From NCBI RefSeq assembly GCF_000499845.2, contig NC_023755.2, forward strand, positions 36,034,023 through 36,098,022: a DNA stretch of 64,000 bases. Reading direction: 5' to 3'. Numbering within the stretch: position 1 is the stretch's first letter; each line of letters begins with the position of its first letter. Positions 12,801 to 25,137 of the stretch are shown in pieces. This stretch comes from Phaseolus vulgaris (lineage: Eukaryota; Streptophyta; Magnoliopsida; Fabales; Fabaceae). The position numbers and the translations under genes were made by a program. The notes under the pieces are model-generated. The model made no database searches. It saw only the letters and a program-made list of their open reading frames with translations, and was not told where the DNA came from.

Positions 12801-13390
12801 AATTTGTCATGTTAATTTTTGTAACAGTTACCTTCAACCTCATGTTGAACACGATTTCTGATTAGTTAACAATGTCAAAAGAAAACTTATAATCAATCCA
12901 TAATGTTCATTAAAAATAACACATGTATAACATCCCTCTTTCATATTAAAGAATCAAGAACCAACAGCAGTTAGAAACGACTCTAGTTAATTAAAAAACG
13001 AAGAAAGAAGTGCCTTGATCTCTTGTAATACACATGCATGACAGACACAGACCTAGCACTAGGAGGCCTTCTGGGGACTTCAGGTTCAAACTCAACAGGC
13101 AAACCCAAGAAACCGTTGAACCTATCAAAGGTGACATGAGCAACATGGCGTACGTTAGTTGGTGAGCCTATGTCCATGATGGAGGAGATGGTTTTGCGGG
13201 GAAGGAAGGATTTCCTGAGAAGGTTCAAGAGAAGAGCCAAGAGAGAGATGTGTGGTCGGAGAAAGGCATTGCGAGAGAATGAAGAGGAAGAAGGAGTTGA
13301 TGAGTTTGTTGTGGTTGTCCTTGTCTTTGTTGTTGGTGGTGATGAAGAAGAAGAAGCAAAATGGGGTGGGGAGTGGAGGACCTCGGTCAT
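9871..13390 (-). CDS. ROPGAP: Rho GTPase-activating protein with CRIB domain (RopGAP)
   Basis: Switches plant Rho (ROP) GTPases off by stimulating GTP hydrolysis at the plasma membrane. Five exons in phase: 13053-13390, 12561-12681, 12276-12395, 10627-10857 and 9871-10305, giving 414 residues, within the family range. Residues 1-40 are Ser/Thr/Pro-rich; the CRIB motif (ISSIMDIGSPTNVRHVAHVTF) is at about 68-88; the RhoGAP domain runs from about 135 to 290. The catalytic arginine finger is Arg159 in VEGIFRINADN, and KMNARNIAMVFAPNMTQ is the conserved C-terminal block. The Lys/Ser-rich tail is variable in the family. The ATG at 13390 is used because the longer frame begins with TTG. From memory, Arabidopsis At5g22400 is the likely counterpart and At2g27440 a decayed one. 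Intron 3 (10858-12275) is 1.4 kb and holds nothing recognisable. Confidence 0.95.
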
Positions 13391-13630
13391 GGCTGGCAAT
13401 GAAAGAGGCCTTTACTTGGAATATAAAAAACGAAAACACAAAGATTTTGTGATCTGATCCTTCAGAAAATGCCAAGGTTAACAGTTATGAGTTGGAGTTT
13501 GATTGAAGGAAAGTGCAGTAGTGTTTGTAGGGTGTGGGACGTGAGAATCATTAACTCGGTTTTCTTTATGTTGCGTGTTGTGGAGCGTTGAACATCTTCT
13601 CACGCTTGTGAATATGCCATGTGTGTGAGT

Positions 13631-13660
13631 GGAAAGAGAAAGAGAAAGAGAAAGAGAAAG
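13631..13660. repeat. AGAAAG microsatellite upstream of RopGAP
   Basis: Five near-perfect GAAA/GAGAAA units about 240 bp upstream of the RopGAP ATG; CT-rich in the sense of the gene, so it may lie in its promoter or leader. Confidence 0.7.
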
Positions 13661-16600
13661 ACAGCAACAGGGACATCAAGAGTAGAACCAAAGACAGATA
13701 GACACACACTGAACACACCAACATCCTCAAAACTTGTAAAACAATATCATAATAATCACCTTTTACAGTTCAGTATATATTCATTTTTCACCAACTTATT
13801 TATATATAACAGATGACTTTAATTATTCTAAATTCCACATTATCTATTGGATTTAATTAATAAATGCAGTGACATGTTACCAATATTTAGTTGACATGAA
13901 AAGAGATTTGAATTTCTTATTAATAAAAGAGTTATTAAAGAAAAGAATATTGTGATGATGATGATGATGACCTAGTTCTTTCCTTGAATTCTGGAGATTG
14001 TTTTATCAGTTTGGTGTATGTATTCATGGAATGGTAGAGACCACAATTTTTATATGTAAGAAGTATTTGTCATTATTGTATTAATTTGGTGGACCAGAGT
14101 TAATTATATATGTTTAGTAGCTTCTTTATGCTAAAACCTCTTCTTTTATATTAATAACTTAGAATATTTAAATATATCAATTCATAATTGTGATATTTGG
14201 TTAACGTAAAATTTTAAAATAAAATTGTCAAAAAAAGTTATTCTTTCAAAATTACTTCATTTTATCAAAATATTATTTATTTTTTAATAGTTAAATACCG
14301 ATATTTTATATTATAAGAATATATATGTAGTTGAAAATGATGATTACCCGATAATGTAAGATAATATAGTAGTATATACAATTTTTTTTATGTGATTGAT
14401 TTAGATATAAATATATATAATAATAAAGAATAAATTTATAATTAAATTATATGAAAAATGATTATATTATACATGGTTGTATAGAAAAATAGAGTTCTCA
14501 ATTAATCATTATCCTATTTTTATTTTTGAAGAATTTCTTAAAAAGCGTGTCTTTTAGCTTATTACGAATGATGAAAGAGTATTTATTACCTAAAGTCATA
14601 ATTAATACGTATGAGATTGCATCCACAAAATAAATAAAAACTTGTAAGTTTTTCATCCTTCGCTTTTAATTCCGATGTGAATTTTATATCATAATATTTT
14701 TAATTATTTTCTTAACATTTTTTATTGATTATAGTTAATTTAACCTTAAAACATACTAATAATATTTAATTAAAATAATTGAAGATTTTATACTAATTTA
14801 GTTAAATAATGTATTTATTATTTAGTACAAATGAAGTATTTGTGTGTGTAATCCAAAAAAATTATTTTAACATTTTATTTATAATAAAAAGGTAATTAAT
14901 TTAAAGCCTGTAGTTTATATTTTATATATTAGTTTTAGTATTATAATATTGAATCGCTTTAAAATATTTTTCTAATATATCATAAGCATAAGCATAAATT
15001 TTATTTCTAAAGACAACATAATAAAGTATATTTTACATTTAAAAAAATTAATTATAATATATTAAAACTATTTAACATAAAAAAATATAATCATTACTCC
15101 TTTATTTCTCTATTCTTATATGATTTTAAATTAATATAAAATAATCCGCTTAAATATGTACGTTAGTTTTTTAAAATAATTATTACTTTTTTATTTATAA
15201 AATTTATTTTAATAAAATTATTACATATAATTTTTATTTTTCAATTACATATTTTTCAGGAAAGCTCATTGAACTTCATACCTTTTTCTTTATCATGAGA
15301 TTGAGGCCTCCCTTGCATCAAGCTTATGAATTATAAGAAAAATGGTTTGTTGACAAATATATTAATATATTATGAATAAAGTTATCTTTATATTAATTTT
15401 AAATTTTTTATTTGAAAAAATATTATTATTTTTTATATTTATATTTTATATTTTATGCAATTTTAATTCATCATAATTACCGGATCCAAAAATAGAAAAT
15501 AGAAAATGTTATCAATATTTTATTAAAATATAAAATAATGCATTTTAAAAAAAAAAACTTTAAAACACACTTAAAAAGAAATAAAAAAAAAAGAAAAAAT
15601 AATCAATTTGGCTTATAATTGAATTTGGTATTGAGGCACATTAAGTAAAATAGGGTTTGGGTGAATATAATTTTTGTTGACGTGTTTGTTGATTGAAAAG
15701 AAAAGAAAATAATAATAATAATAATAAATAAATTTTTATTTGTTTGTCAAAAGTAAAATTGGTTAGATCTTAATTTAAAATACTAAACCCGTAACTCCAT
15801 TAAAAAATTGTTTGGGTGTTTTTTTTAAGTAACTTTAAGAAAAAACAAATATTTTTTAATAAGTTAAAATTAGTTTAGATATAAATAAAAAAATAGAACA
15901 TCTTTATCAAATAAGTTCTATAAAATTAATTTTAGTTCAAAGTCAAAAAGTCTTTTTTCTCTCTTAAAAATATGTGTAGATAAACTTATCTTGAGAAATT
16001 TTAGTATAGATTTGGAATGAATTAAGTCAAATAGAAAAAAAAAAATATCTACTTAGTATGTGAATTTAAAAGTCAGACGAAAAACGCGCTTAGTTAGATT
16101 AATCATTTTCAATGACCTAATTTTGCATTACTAGAGAAGCTTATGATGTTAATCTTTTTTCTAAACCACATGGCCCGGAACCTAATGTGGTGTTTTGAGC
16201 TTTGCAATTGGGTTATGAAATTGTAATTTAATATTTTTTATTAAATGTTTCTTTTAATTATGGAAAAAAAATTGAAATCTTTTTAAATTATAGAATTTTG
16301 AAGTTAAAATTTGTGATTTTTTATATTTGAGAATACAAATTCTGGAATATAAATTTATATTCTAAAATATGCAATATGAAATATAAATTTTATATCAAAT
16401 TCAAAACATAAATTTATATTTTAAATTTTATATTTCAAAATTTTGAGATTGTAAAATTTGGAATGAATAATTTAAGTATTTTTAAAGTACGGGGTGCAGA
16501 AAGAAATCTTCTATGAGACATGCCAATCAAACCCTTAAACAAATGAAGCCCACTTTAGGCCCAATTTGAGTTATCGAGTTGCTCATTGTAAAGTTATACA

Positions 16601-17223
16601 ATATATATTAATTCTACTTTGTTTTCTAAAAAAAAAAAAACATGCTTAAGATGTTTTTATTTTTCGGTATAAATTTATTTATAACATTAAAATTTTAAAT
16701 TGATTTTACTAAAAAAACGAAAAGACTGGAATACTTTTCAAAAGCACTATGAGTCACCGACAACATACATTTTTATTCAAATTATACTTATAGACGTAAA
16801 CTATTATTTATATTTTCAAGTGTTTATACTTTTTGGATTTACCTTGAAGAATTCACCTTCATATATTTTACATTACCATTTTATAACTCATTTTCACTTT
16901 TCATTTTTCCCTATCACATTATCTCCATTTTTCTTAATTTCTTTTCGTATCTCTCATCAAATTAATTGAAAAAAATAATATAAAGGAGAAAAAGTTAGAT
17001 GTGAAATAACTTAAATTAAATGAACAATGTCTTAAAAAAAACTTTAGTTATATTCTAATTCAAAGTTTAATTGATTTTTTAAAAAAATTAGAGACAAGCT
17101 GAATTCTATTTTGTATAATGAGAGATAGTATTTTTTTTAAAGTACATTCTTCTCAATTAATAAGTTTAATTGATTTATGGAAATTCTTGTATTTAGTCGA
17201 TTTTCACAGCAAACTCTTTCGCT

Positions 17224-17511
17224 TTACTGATTGCACAAACGAATTCTGATTGGATAAATAAAATCAAATGTTTTATCATAAAACGAAAGTGAAACTTCAC
17301 AAGTCAATTTACCCCCTAATTTTTCACATAATTTTCCATTGTTGAGAACTATGTGGACAAGTTTATCACAACCAAAATGGTAGTAAATGTTGGATTTAGA
17401 AGTCTTAATCGACGATCTAATGGCATGGTTATCGTTGAAATCAAAATAGGATTTAGGATTAGAGTTGTGGTTGTTGAACTTCTCTTCCATCTTGTTGAGA
17501 AAGGAATTCAT
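17224..17511 (-). CDS. Unrecognised 95-residue open frame
   Basis: Begins with ATG at 17511 and is less AT-rich than its flanks, with a plausible mix of residues (LVHIVLNNGKLCEKLGGKLT near the middle). I do not recognise the family. There is no promoter evidence and no neighbouring exon. It may be a gene fragment or chance; the composition difference is the only reason to list it. Confidence 0.22.
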   Translation of the reverse strand: MNSFLNKMEEKFNNHNSNPKSYFDFNDNHAIRSSIKTSKSNIYYHFGCDKLVHIVLNNGKLCEKLGGKLTCEVSLSFYDKTFDFIYPIRIRLCNQ

Positions 17512-18342
17512 ATCCTCTTATGTCATGGATAAACATGAGAGTGTACAAGAGGGTTTTTTTTTATGATTTTCTATGTGCTATTTTGTGGAAACTAGTAAAA
17601 TTTTACATAACTTACAATGAATATCAAAATTTAAATTACATCTTCAAATGAAAGCACTCAAGTTGATAAAATGTACTTTATAAATCCTAATTGTGTTCTT
17701 TTCTTAATATTATCTAATATTTAAAATTGGTATTTTTTTCAACTAATTTTAAGTACATAAGAATATATTTCTTTATATTTTACTAAAATTTTACGGTATT
17801 GAATATATCTATTAATTATATTAATAGAGTATAACTAAATTTTTAATTAAGTTATTTTTTTAATAAAACACGTCCTAACTACTCGTACAAGTTCTATCAG
17901 TTTTGAATCAATTTGTAAATTAAAATGTGCATATATTTTTATATTATAGTTTTGTCATCATTGTTTTAATTGATGTACGAGAAGTATTAAAGTCACATAA
18001 GAGTGCATTAAAATAATATTGGCATGTTTCTTACCGTTTAAAGTTTCACACTCAGATTAAAAGGAATAATAAATATGATACAGATTAAAATATTTTTTCC
18101 AAAATAACTGACCTCCTACAGTAAATAAATAACAACACAATAACAATATTAATGTAATTTATTTAAAAATAGTGAATGTTTATTAATAAATGAAAACATT
18201 AGTCATTAAAACTTTCAAACAATATAAGAGTGATGGTAGTCCGTAGGTAAATTGGTTAAGTTAGCTCTGATAACTTTTTCTATTTATGGCGTACGAGAAA
18301 TTATGTTCGTTTTTAGGATAAGATTGAGATTTTTAGGATTAT

Positions 18343-18790
18343 TTGGTTATTAAAGATTTAACTTGTCTAGTGGGTAATTCGTCTAAAACTTCAATGAAAA
18401 ATGATATGTTCGATTTCAATGTGCTTAAGTTTTTTAGTATTAACACTCGCATTGGTAAAGTTCTACGTCATCTTCCTGTGTTAGATGAGAGTTTCCTTCA
18501 CCAGGTTGGGTTAAAATTAACACTGATGGGGCTGTTAGGGGTTATCCAGGTCTTGCCGTTTGTGGAAGTATTTTTCGTGGGAGTATGAGGAGTTTACTGG
18601 AGCTTTCTTTGTGTTTCTTGACGTTCATACTGCTTTAGTTGCTAAATTGTATGGAGTTATATATGCTTTGGAGGAAGCTCAAAAATTGGGTCTTAGTAAT
18701 GTCTTGGTTTAAATGTGACTCTATCTTGGTTTGTGCTAATCAATTCTTAGAATTCTTTATTAATAGGCATAATACACATATGTATTGTTT
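18343..18790 (+). pseudogene. LINE remnant: ribonuclease H domain
   Basis: A frame from about 18505 reads WVKINTDGAVRGYPGLAVCG, the start of the RNase H domain typical of plant LINE polyproteins. The preceding 150 bp (to about 18500) reads FDFNVLKFFSI...LPVLDESF in another frame, matching the linker that usually precedes it, so a frameshift separates them. Further on, matches such as LVAKLYGVIYALEEAQKLGL appear across another frame change, then a stop. Clearly dead. No poly(A) or target duplication was identified. Confidence 0.7.
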
Positions 18791-19283
18791 TTGTTAACAT
18801 ATGAATTTTGGTCTAGTCTCTTCATATTTATTTTTTTTAATAATACTTTTTTATGTGATGACAAATGATTGTTGTTACTTAGTGTCAACCTAGATGAGAC
18901 GTTAAGTAACATATGAATGTCCAACATAAAAACTTTTTATAAAAAAAAATCAAACAATAAACTACTAATTTTCAAACTGAAAGTGTGTTAAGGAACTCTT
19001 TTTTCTGTATTTTTGACGAATCAAATTCTTTAGAACTATGTTCGTTAGAGATAAGAAAAATGATAGTTTAATAATTTTTAGAGTTTTATATAATTTTTTT
19101 ATGAGATGGGTTTACAAATAAATATATATAATAAAAAATAAATATATCATTAGGATAATTATTGATTACATGAACACATCATGGCATGCCGATGTTGACC
19201 CGTCTTTGAAAACAACGTTGTCGTGGCTTGTTTCGATTTCTCTCGTTACGTCAAATCCTTTAACAACATTACATTTAAAGCTA

Positions 19284-19289
19284 CACGTG
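19284..19289. promoter_or_regulatory. G-box (CACGTG) upstream of the penta-EF-hand gene
   Basis: ACACGTGT palindrome about 115 bp upstream of the ATG at 19405. G-boxes bind bZIP and bHLH factors; a role here is inference. Confidence 0.4.
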
Positions 19290-19404
19290 TTCCTCAAGTT
19301 TCAATTTTCCAAATCACAAACTACCGTTATCCCACACACATCTCTCTCTCTTTGCGCGTACTCCTGCATCTTGAATCCACACCAAGGTTGTATTGCAACT
19401 AGCC

Positions 19405-21101
19405 ATGTCTTCTTCCTCCGGTAGATACCGATATCAACCTCAGTATTCTCCATCTGCGCCTCAACAGCCTCCATATTCCAGTTACTACCAGACTTCTACT
19501 TCCAATGCTCCCCCGCCTTCAAATTCCTCCTCCAATTACAACTACGCCAACGTTTCTTCATCTGGGAATTCAACTTTTCCCCCAGGGACACCCCAGGACG
19601 TGATTACAAGCTTTCAGATGGTGGACAGGGATCGGAGTGGCTTCATCGATGAGCGTGAACTGCAACAAGCTCTCTCTTCAGGATTTCACCACTTCAATCT
19701 CAGGACCATTCGTCTCCTTATGTTCCTCTTCAAGAATCCACACCAACCCCTCGCAGTTGGTATGCTAACTTCTGTTCAAATTTATCTTCTTTTTTTTGTT
19801 TTCCTTTCTTGGGGTTTTCATTGTGTTGAGATCAATTGGCTATCGCTTGTGCCCTTTCGCAGGACCAAAGGAATTTGCAGCACTCTGGAGTTGTCTTGGT
19901 CAATGGCGAGTGAGTCTCTTTTTCATTTCTTCTTATATTTTTTTCTTTCTCAAGATAAGCAAGGTTCATGCTATGCTATGTTATGAATCCCTAAAGTTTG
20001 AAATTTGTGTTTAACTCATAAGCTAATTGAGTAGCTTTAACTGGATAAAACTGTTTTATGTTTTTACCTGCGTGATAATCTATAGGATGGATGGATTTAT
20101 GCTGACAACTCCATATCATGAACCTTATACTGGATAGTTCTGATGTTGTCTCCACTTTTACTACCAAAAAAATTAAATAAATTGTGTTCTATAATCGATC
20201 TTCATCCATGTAAAATTGCCTTTGAATGTTTTACTTTAATTCTGTAGGGCATATTCGAGAGATATGATAAAGACAGGAGTGGGAAAATTGATCCATTAGA
20301 ACTAAGAGATGCTCTGTATGGTATTGGTTATGCTGTGCCTGGTTCAGTTCTACAGCTTCTACTTTCCAAGTATGGTGATGGAAGTGTAAGAAGAGTAGAG
20401 CTTGGTTTTGACAGTTTTGTCGAGTAAGTTATTTTCATCTGGGTCGTAGAGGGAGTAAATTTTATCGCTTTGTCATTGAAAGACTTTTGGATCATTAATT
20501 TGGTCGACGAAATGGTTTTACATCAATCTTGTCCTCAAATGATGTTTTTTTATTTATTTTTGCACCAAAGTAGACAAGTTTACAAACTGTTGTAAACTTG
20601 TATGCAATGATAAAATGATGATTTGAGGGCCATGTTGGTTGATGTCGCTGATGTTTGAAGTACCAAATTGATCTCCTGAAATCTTTCAAACAAAGGAGGA
20701 CTAAATTAGCTTTTGTTGTATTTGAAAATGTCAATGCCATTATATATCTAATCTTCGGTTTTTGTATGTATGCAGGTGTGGGTTGATTATTAAGGTAAAA
20801 CTCAACGATATTTTGACCCTATTGGCGTGCTTCTTATTTCTCCTTTTCTCCATTTGTGTTTCTTTTCATCCCTTCCATTGACATAGGCCAACTTTCACAT
20901 GATCCATTGTTTAGCATTTCGATGAAATACATGTTCTTGTATATATATACCTGTGTTTGTTAAAGTGTTAATTACTTGTTTCACTTTCAGGGTCTCACTG
21001 ATAAATTCAAGGAGAAGGACACACGTTATACGGGTTCTGCTACACTTTCGTACGATGCATTCATGACCATGGTTCTTCCTTTCCTTGTATCTTATGATTG
21101 A
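19405..21101 (+). CDS. CML48: Penta-EF-hand calcium-binding protein, CML48 type
   Basis: Calcium sensor of the penta-EF-hand family (ALG-2/sorcin relatives). Five exons in phase: 19405-19759, 19863-19909, 20248-20423, 20776-20794 and 20991-21101, giving 235 residues; exon 4 is only 19 bp. Residues 1-62 are rich in Pro, Tyr, Ser and Gln, as is usual for the family's flexible N terminus. The first EF loop is DRDRSGFIDERE (about 74-85) and the third DKDRSGKIDPLE (about 141-152), both with good calcium ligands; the remaining loops are degenerate, as in relatives. The ATG at 19405 was chosen over an in-frame TTG 12 bases upstream. Arabidopsis CML48 (At2g27480, about 228 residues from memory) is the likely counterpart. 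Intron 3 holds a perfect hairpin, CAAGTTTACA with TGTAAACTTG, near 20574-20600. Confidence 0.94.
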
Positions 21102-22414
21102 TGAGTAGTTATGCTCATCGTAAAGATTTCCAAGTTCTTTGGTGCTGCATTCAATTCATTGTTTTATGTTGTGAAGAAACTTTTAAATTGTTTTATTCAT
21201 TTGTGTTCCGACAGTGCTGGACACACTTTCATAGAGAGCATTTCACATTCATTTACATTTATTTGGCCAACAATTTATCTATGTATAGCTAAGGGGGTTT
21301 GTGGCAAGAAAAGTGATTAGTAGAAAGTAGGTGGTGAGTGGTGAAAGTGTGTATATATAGAAGAATGTATGTGTTTAATATTTTTTTTTCTCTACTTTTG
21401 ATTCTAAACATTATGTAAAAGTTGTACCAGACTTTGTTTCTGTATTTAGTATTTATTAATAGAGTGTCGATGTGTTGATATTTAGATAATTCTATATATT
21501 TTTCAATTAGAGAGAAAAATGATTTTTTTTAAAATTGAATAATTTTAAAATTGTATTAGTTAAATCATAATTTCTTTTAAGTTCTTAAAAAAATGTGGTG
21601 ATGAAAGAAATTATATGAAATTTTATGAATTTTGTGTACAATAAAAGGAAGCAAAAATCAAAGCCAAAACACTAACTTCTACGTTATTGCCATCCCACAT
21701 AAGATAATTGAGAAGAATCTTTGTATCACTTGTAAATTATTGCTAACTAGAGGGTTACACGCCAATCTATATATCAAGAAAATAGAAGAGATTATATATA
21801 TGAAAAAAGAGATAATGATAGAAAAATAGTGTTTCAAAACTATACATAGTGCTTACATAATTAAGAATAAAATAGTGGCCAGATAGGTTTTATAATAGGA
21901 AAAATACAAATAACAAAACGAATAACATTCACTGAATTTGGTGTAATTTAAAAGTTTGAGAAAAACCATTATCTCTAATCATTCACCAAATCTCAATCAT
22001 GCATCAATATAATATTTTTCGAACTTGCGTGTAGTATTAAGAATTTCCATTATTAAAAAAAAAATCCATTGTGTGTGACATCGAAATTTCTATCAGGTTG
22101 TGATTGTATAAATCAATGGTGGGGTTTGATTATAGAGTATTGTCGTGGATGTAATAATCAAGTACGTATAGACTGGTGATAGTATTTGTGCAGAAATACA
22201 ATTTGCCTCAATTATTTTTATTCAATGATTTGCAACTATGAAACTAAATAAGCTACCCAACAAATTGGCACTAGAGATTGAAATGATTTTAGTTTCATAT
22301 TTACATATCTCTGTATTTAGAACTACATATTTCGGTAGATTGTACAATATTTTTGAGTTAACGAAAAAAGAATAAAGGGTATTAAGATAAAAAAAAAAAA
22401 AAACTAACTTTAAG

Positions 22415-22448
<34 letters not shown>

Positions 22449-25137
22449 AGTTTTATAAAAAAAAACAGTACTTTACAGAGGACTTTTAACGATAATTAAA
22501 GGTAACTTAAAAATAGTTTTAGACTCATTAAATAAAGATATTGTCGTAAGTTTAAGACACTAATGATAGTCTAAATTATTGTCATAAAATCATATTTTAA
22601 CGACAATTTTTTAATGTTACTATCTACATAAATGACTTTAGTAACAACCACATAGTAAAAACTTGTCATTAAAATACTTAAAAAAAAAATCAAAAAACAA
22701 GATAATTTTGTATGAATCATCACTAAAAGTCTCTTCAAACGATGATAGTTCTATATGAACTGTCATTAAAAGTAAATTTTTTAATTATATTATTTAAAAA
22801 AAAAAACTGAACTAAATTCAAATATGAAATAGTATATTTCATCTGAAACAAACATATTAACATAAAAATTACAAATCTAACTATTGTCAATAGATAAATC
22901 AACCACAAGTGTAAATGTATGTAAAACGTAATTAGTAAATTTAAATAAAGTTTTAAAATAAAAAAAGTGAATAAAAATGTAATTGTACAAAATTTTATAT
23001 TAGTGTGTCATCTGCCTAAAGTGTTATATATGTTAACAAAATATTTGACCTATGTTGTTTTAATAAGTTTCATTACTTTTGAGTCTAAGAGTTGGAAAAA
23101 TTACAATTTTTGAAATTAAGTTAACATACATGTATAACTAAGAATACAATTTATCAATGTATGGTGGATAATAGCATATTGCCTTATCCCAATCTATATC
23201 AATACCAACTCAAATAATGGTTATCATGCACACCATGACATAATAATCGCACCCAACCTCCAATTTGTTTATTACACAACAACCCAAAATAAAATTTATA
23301 TAAGTCAATCACAATAAAATAATAAATAAATATATGTACTTTAAATATCTTAAGGTACATCCAAGTGAGATTATATGATATTGCACGTGACCTATCACTC
23401 ATTATGTTATATTCAGAATAAGCACTTATGCAATGAGCATAACCATCTATCAATATAATTTTGAACTAATAAAACCACTAATTGTCAATGACATCTATAT
23501 TAGAAATGAGATACAACATATTTAAATAATTTAGTATACATTATTGAATAAAGATGAACTTTATTCATATATATATATATATATGGAACAAAATAACTTT
23601 TATCCCTTCAATAAGGTATTGGCATTGTAAGTTAAATTTGTGGTAAAGAAATCAAAAGAAAACTTGGAAAGCTAACTGAATTTGATGAAGTGTCTTCCAT
23701 GCTTTCACATATTTTTCATGCCTCTCTTGAAAAAGTTCTTGTCGCCAATGTGGACCCTTCTTGGCCAAATGTTGACCATTTCAATTTGGGCTTCTATTTA
23801 GACCTTGCATGATGCACTCTTTTTTTTATCTTATTGCACTCCTTACTTGATGTTGACTGCTCTTATACCAAGCCTAATCTAACTTTACTAAATACACCTC
23901 AAAATATAATAAATAAATCATACAAAATTACAAGTCTAAAAGGTCAAAATAAAGAGATAGCAAGAACAATTTGATTTGTTATGTTTTTTTGACATTTTTT
24001 TGGTGTATTTTTACTCATTTTCTACTCATCACATGTTCGTTACTTTCTTCTAAGAATTATAATTGTCTTAATCATATATGAAAAAATAAATAAAATACTT
24101 GATGATAATCATTAAAAAAATCATAAAATAAAAAAACACTCAACATATTAAAAAACATAAAATAAATTATTTATTTATACTAAAGAAATAGATAAAGTAG
24201 TTTATATCAAGAAAAGATAAATCAAAACATAAGTTGATCTATAACAATTAACTAAATAAACACTAAATATATCTAATAAGAGCTTTTTTTTAATACGGAT
24301 TATTTTGTCCTAATCATTCAATTAACATTTACAATTAAAATCTTTCTTTCAAATAATGCATCCCTTAATATCTACGGCTTCACAAACCCACTCATTGATG
24401 AATAAAACACAATAGATTAGAACAATCATTCAAATTGCTGCTAAACTTTCATTTTCTCAAGTGGACCCTAATTTTCATATTCATATTATTCGTACTACTT
24501 TGTTCTATTTATTTATTTTTCTAACTCAAAGCCCTAAACAATGGTTAGAGGGGGAGGTCCACCATCTAATCAATGTTTCAAATTAATCAATGATAGCTAA
24601 TATGCCATGCCACATAATTGTCACCATAATAAATATTGAATTTAAGAGTAATAAACATTTTTCTAAGTAATAGAATTGATTTTTTATTTATTTATAATAA
24701 TAAAAATGTTATTTTATTAGCTAAGCATGCCCACACACGAAATATGAAGAGAGAATTATACTACTTTGTTGATGTCATGCCAGATAATATTTGCATCTTC
24801 TCTATTTTCTTAGACTTTTAAGAAAATGAAATCTATACTTTTTTATTTTTTCAATAAATAAAGTCAACAAATTTGTAAAGTAGCATTCAGATAAAAAAAA
24901 ACAAAAATTAAATTAAAATTAGAGTTATTGATTTAACTCTGACGAAGTTTTTCAGATAAAATAAGTAAGACTAGGAAAAGAAGAAAGTCATAACTGTGAA
25001 TCTCAACAATTATTTCATTCTGTAAAAAAAAAAAAAAACAAGATATTTTATTCTGTATCAACTTTCTGTAAAAAATCAATTCTGGCCTATATCTTTGACT
25101 ATTGCTTACAGTGAAAGAAAAAATCATATGAATGGAT
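21102..25137. other. Intergenic, AT-rich
   Basis: About 4 kb. It starts with the 3' untranslated region of the EF-hand gene. An (AT)n run lies at 22416-22445. Around 22470-22790 repeated ACGACAATT/TGTCATTAAAA motifs resemble the inner repeats of the CACTA element at 47530-48480, but no terminal repeats were found. Nothing else recognised. Confidence 0.5.
22416..22445. repeat. (AT)n microsatellite
   Basis: About 15 uninterrupted AT units preceded by a poly-A run. Confidence 0.9.

Larger units (their letters stand above)
13661..19283. other. Intergenic, AT-rich
   Basis: About 5.6 kb of very AT-rich DNA. Apart from an unrecognised frame at 17224-17511 and a LINE RNase H relic at 18343-18790, I see only A/T runs. 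At about 16487-16505 a GGGGTGCAGAAAGAAAT sequence resembles a Mutator-like element end without a matching partner. Confidence 0.55.

Noticed and set aside
13155..13475. Several open frames overlapping RopGAP exon 1 on both strands
   Set aside because: Shadows of the Ser/Thr-rich coding exon; the true frame carries the CRIB domain and joins the next exon in phase.
22470..22790. Possible further CACTA element (ACGACAATT and TGTCATTAAAA motifs)
   Set aside because: No CACTA ends or target duplication found; similarity is limited to short AT-rich motifs.
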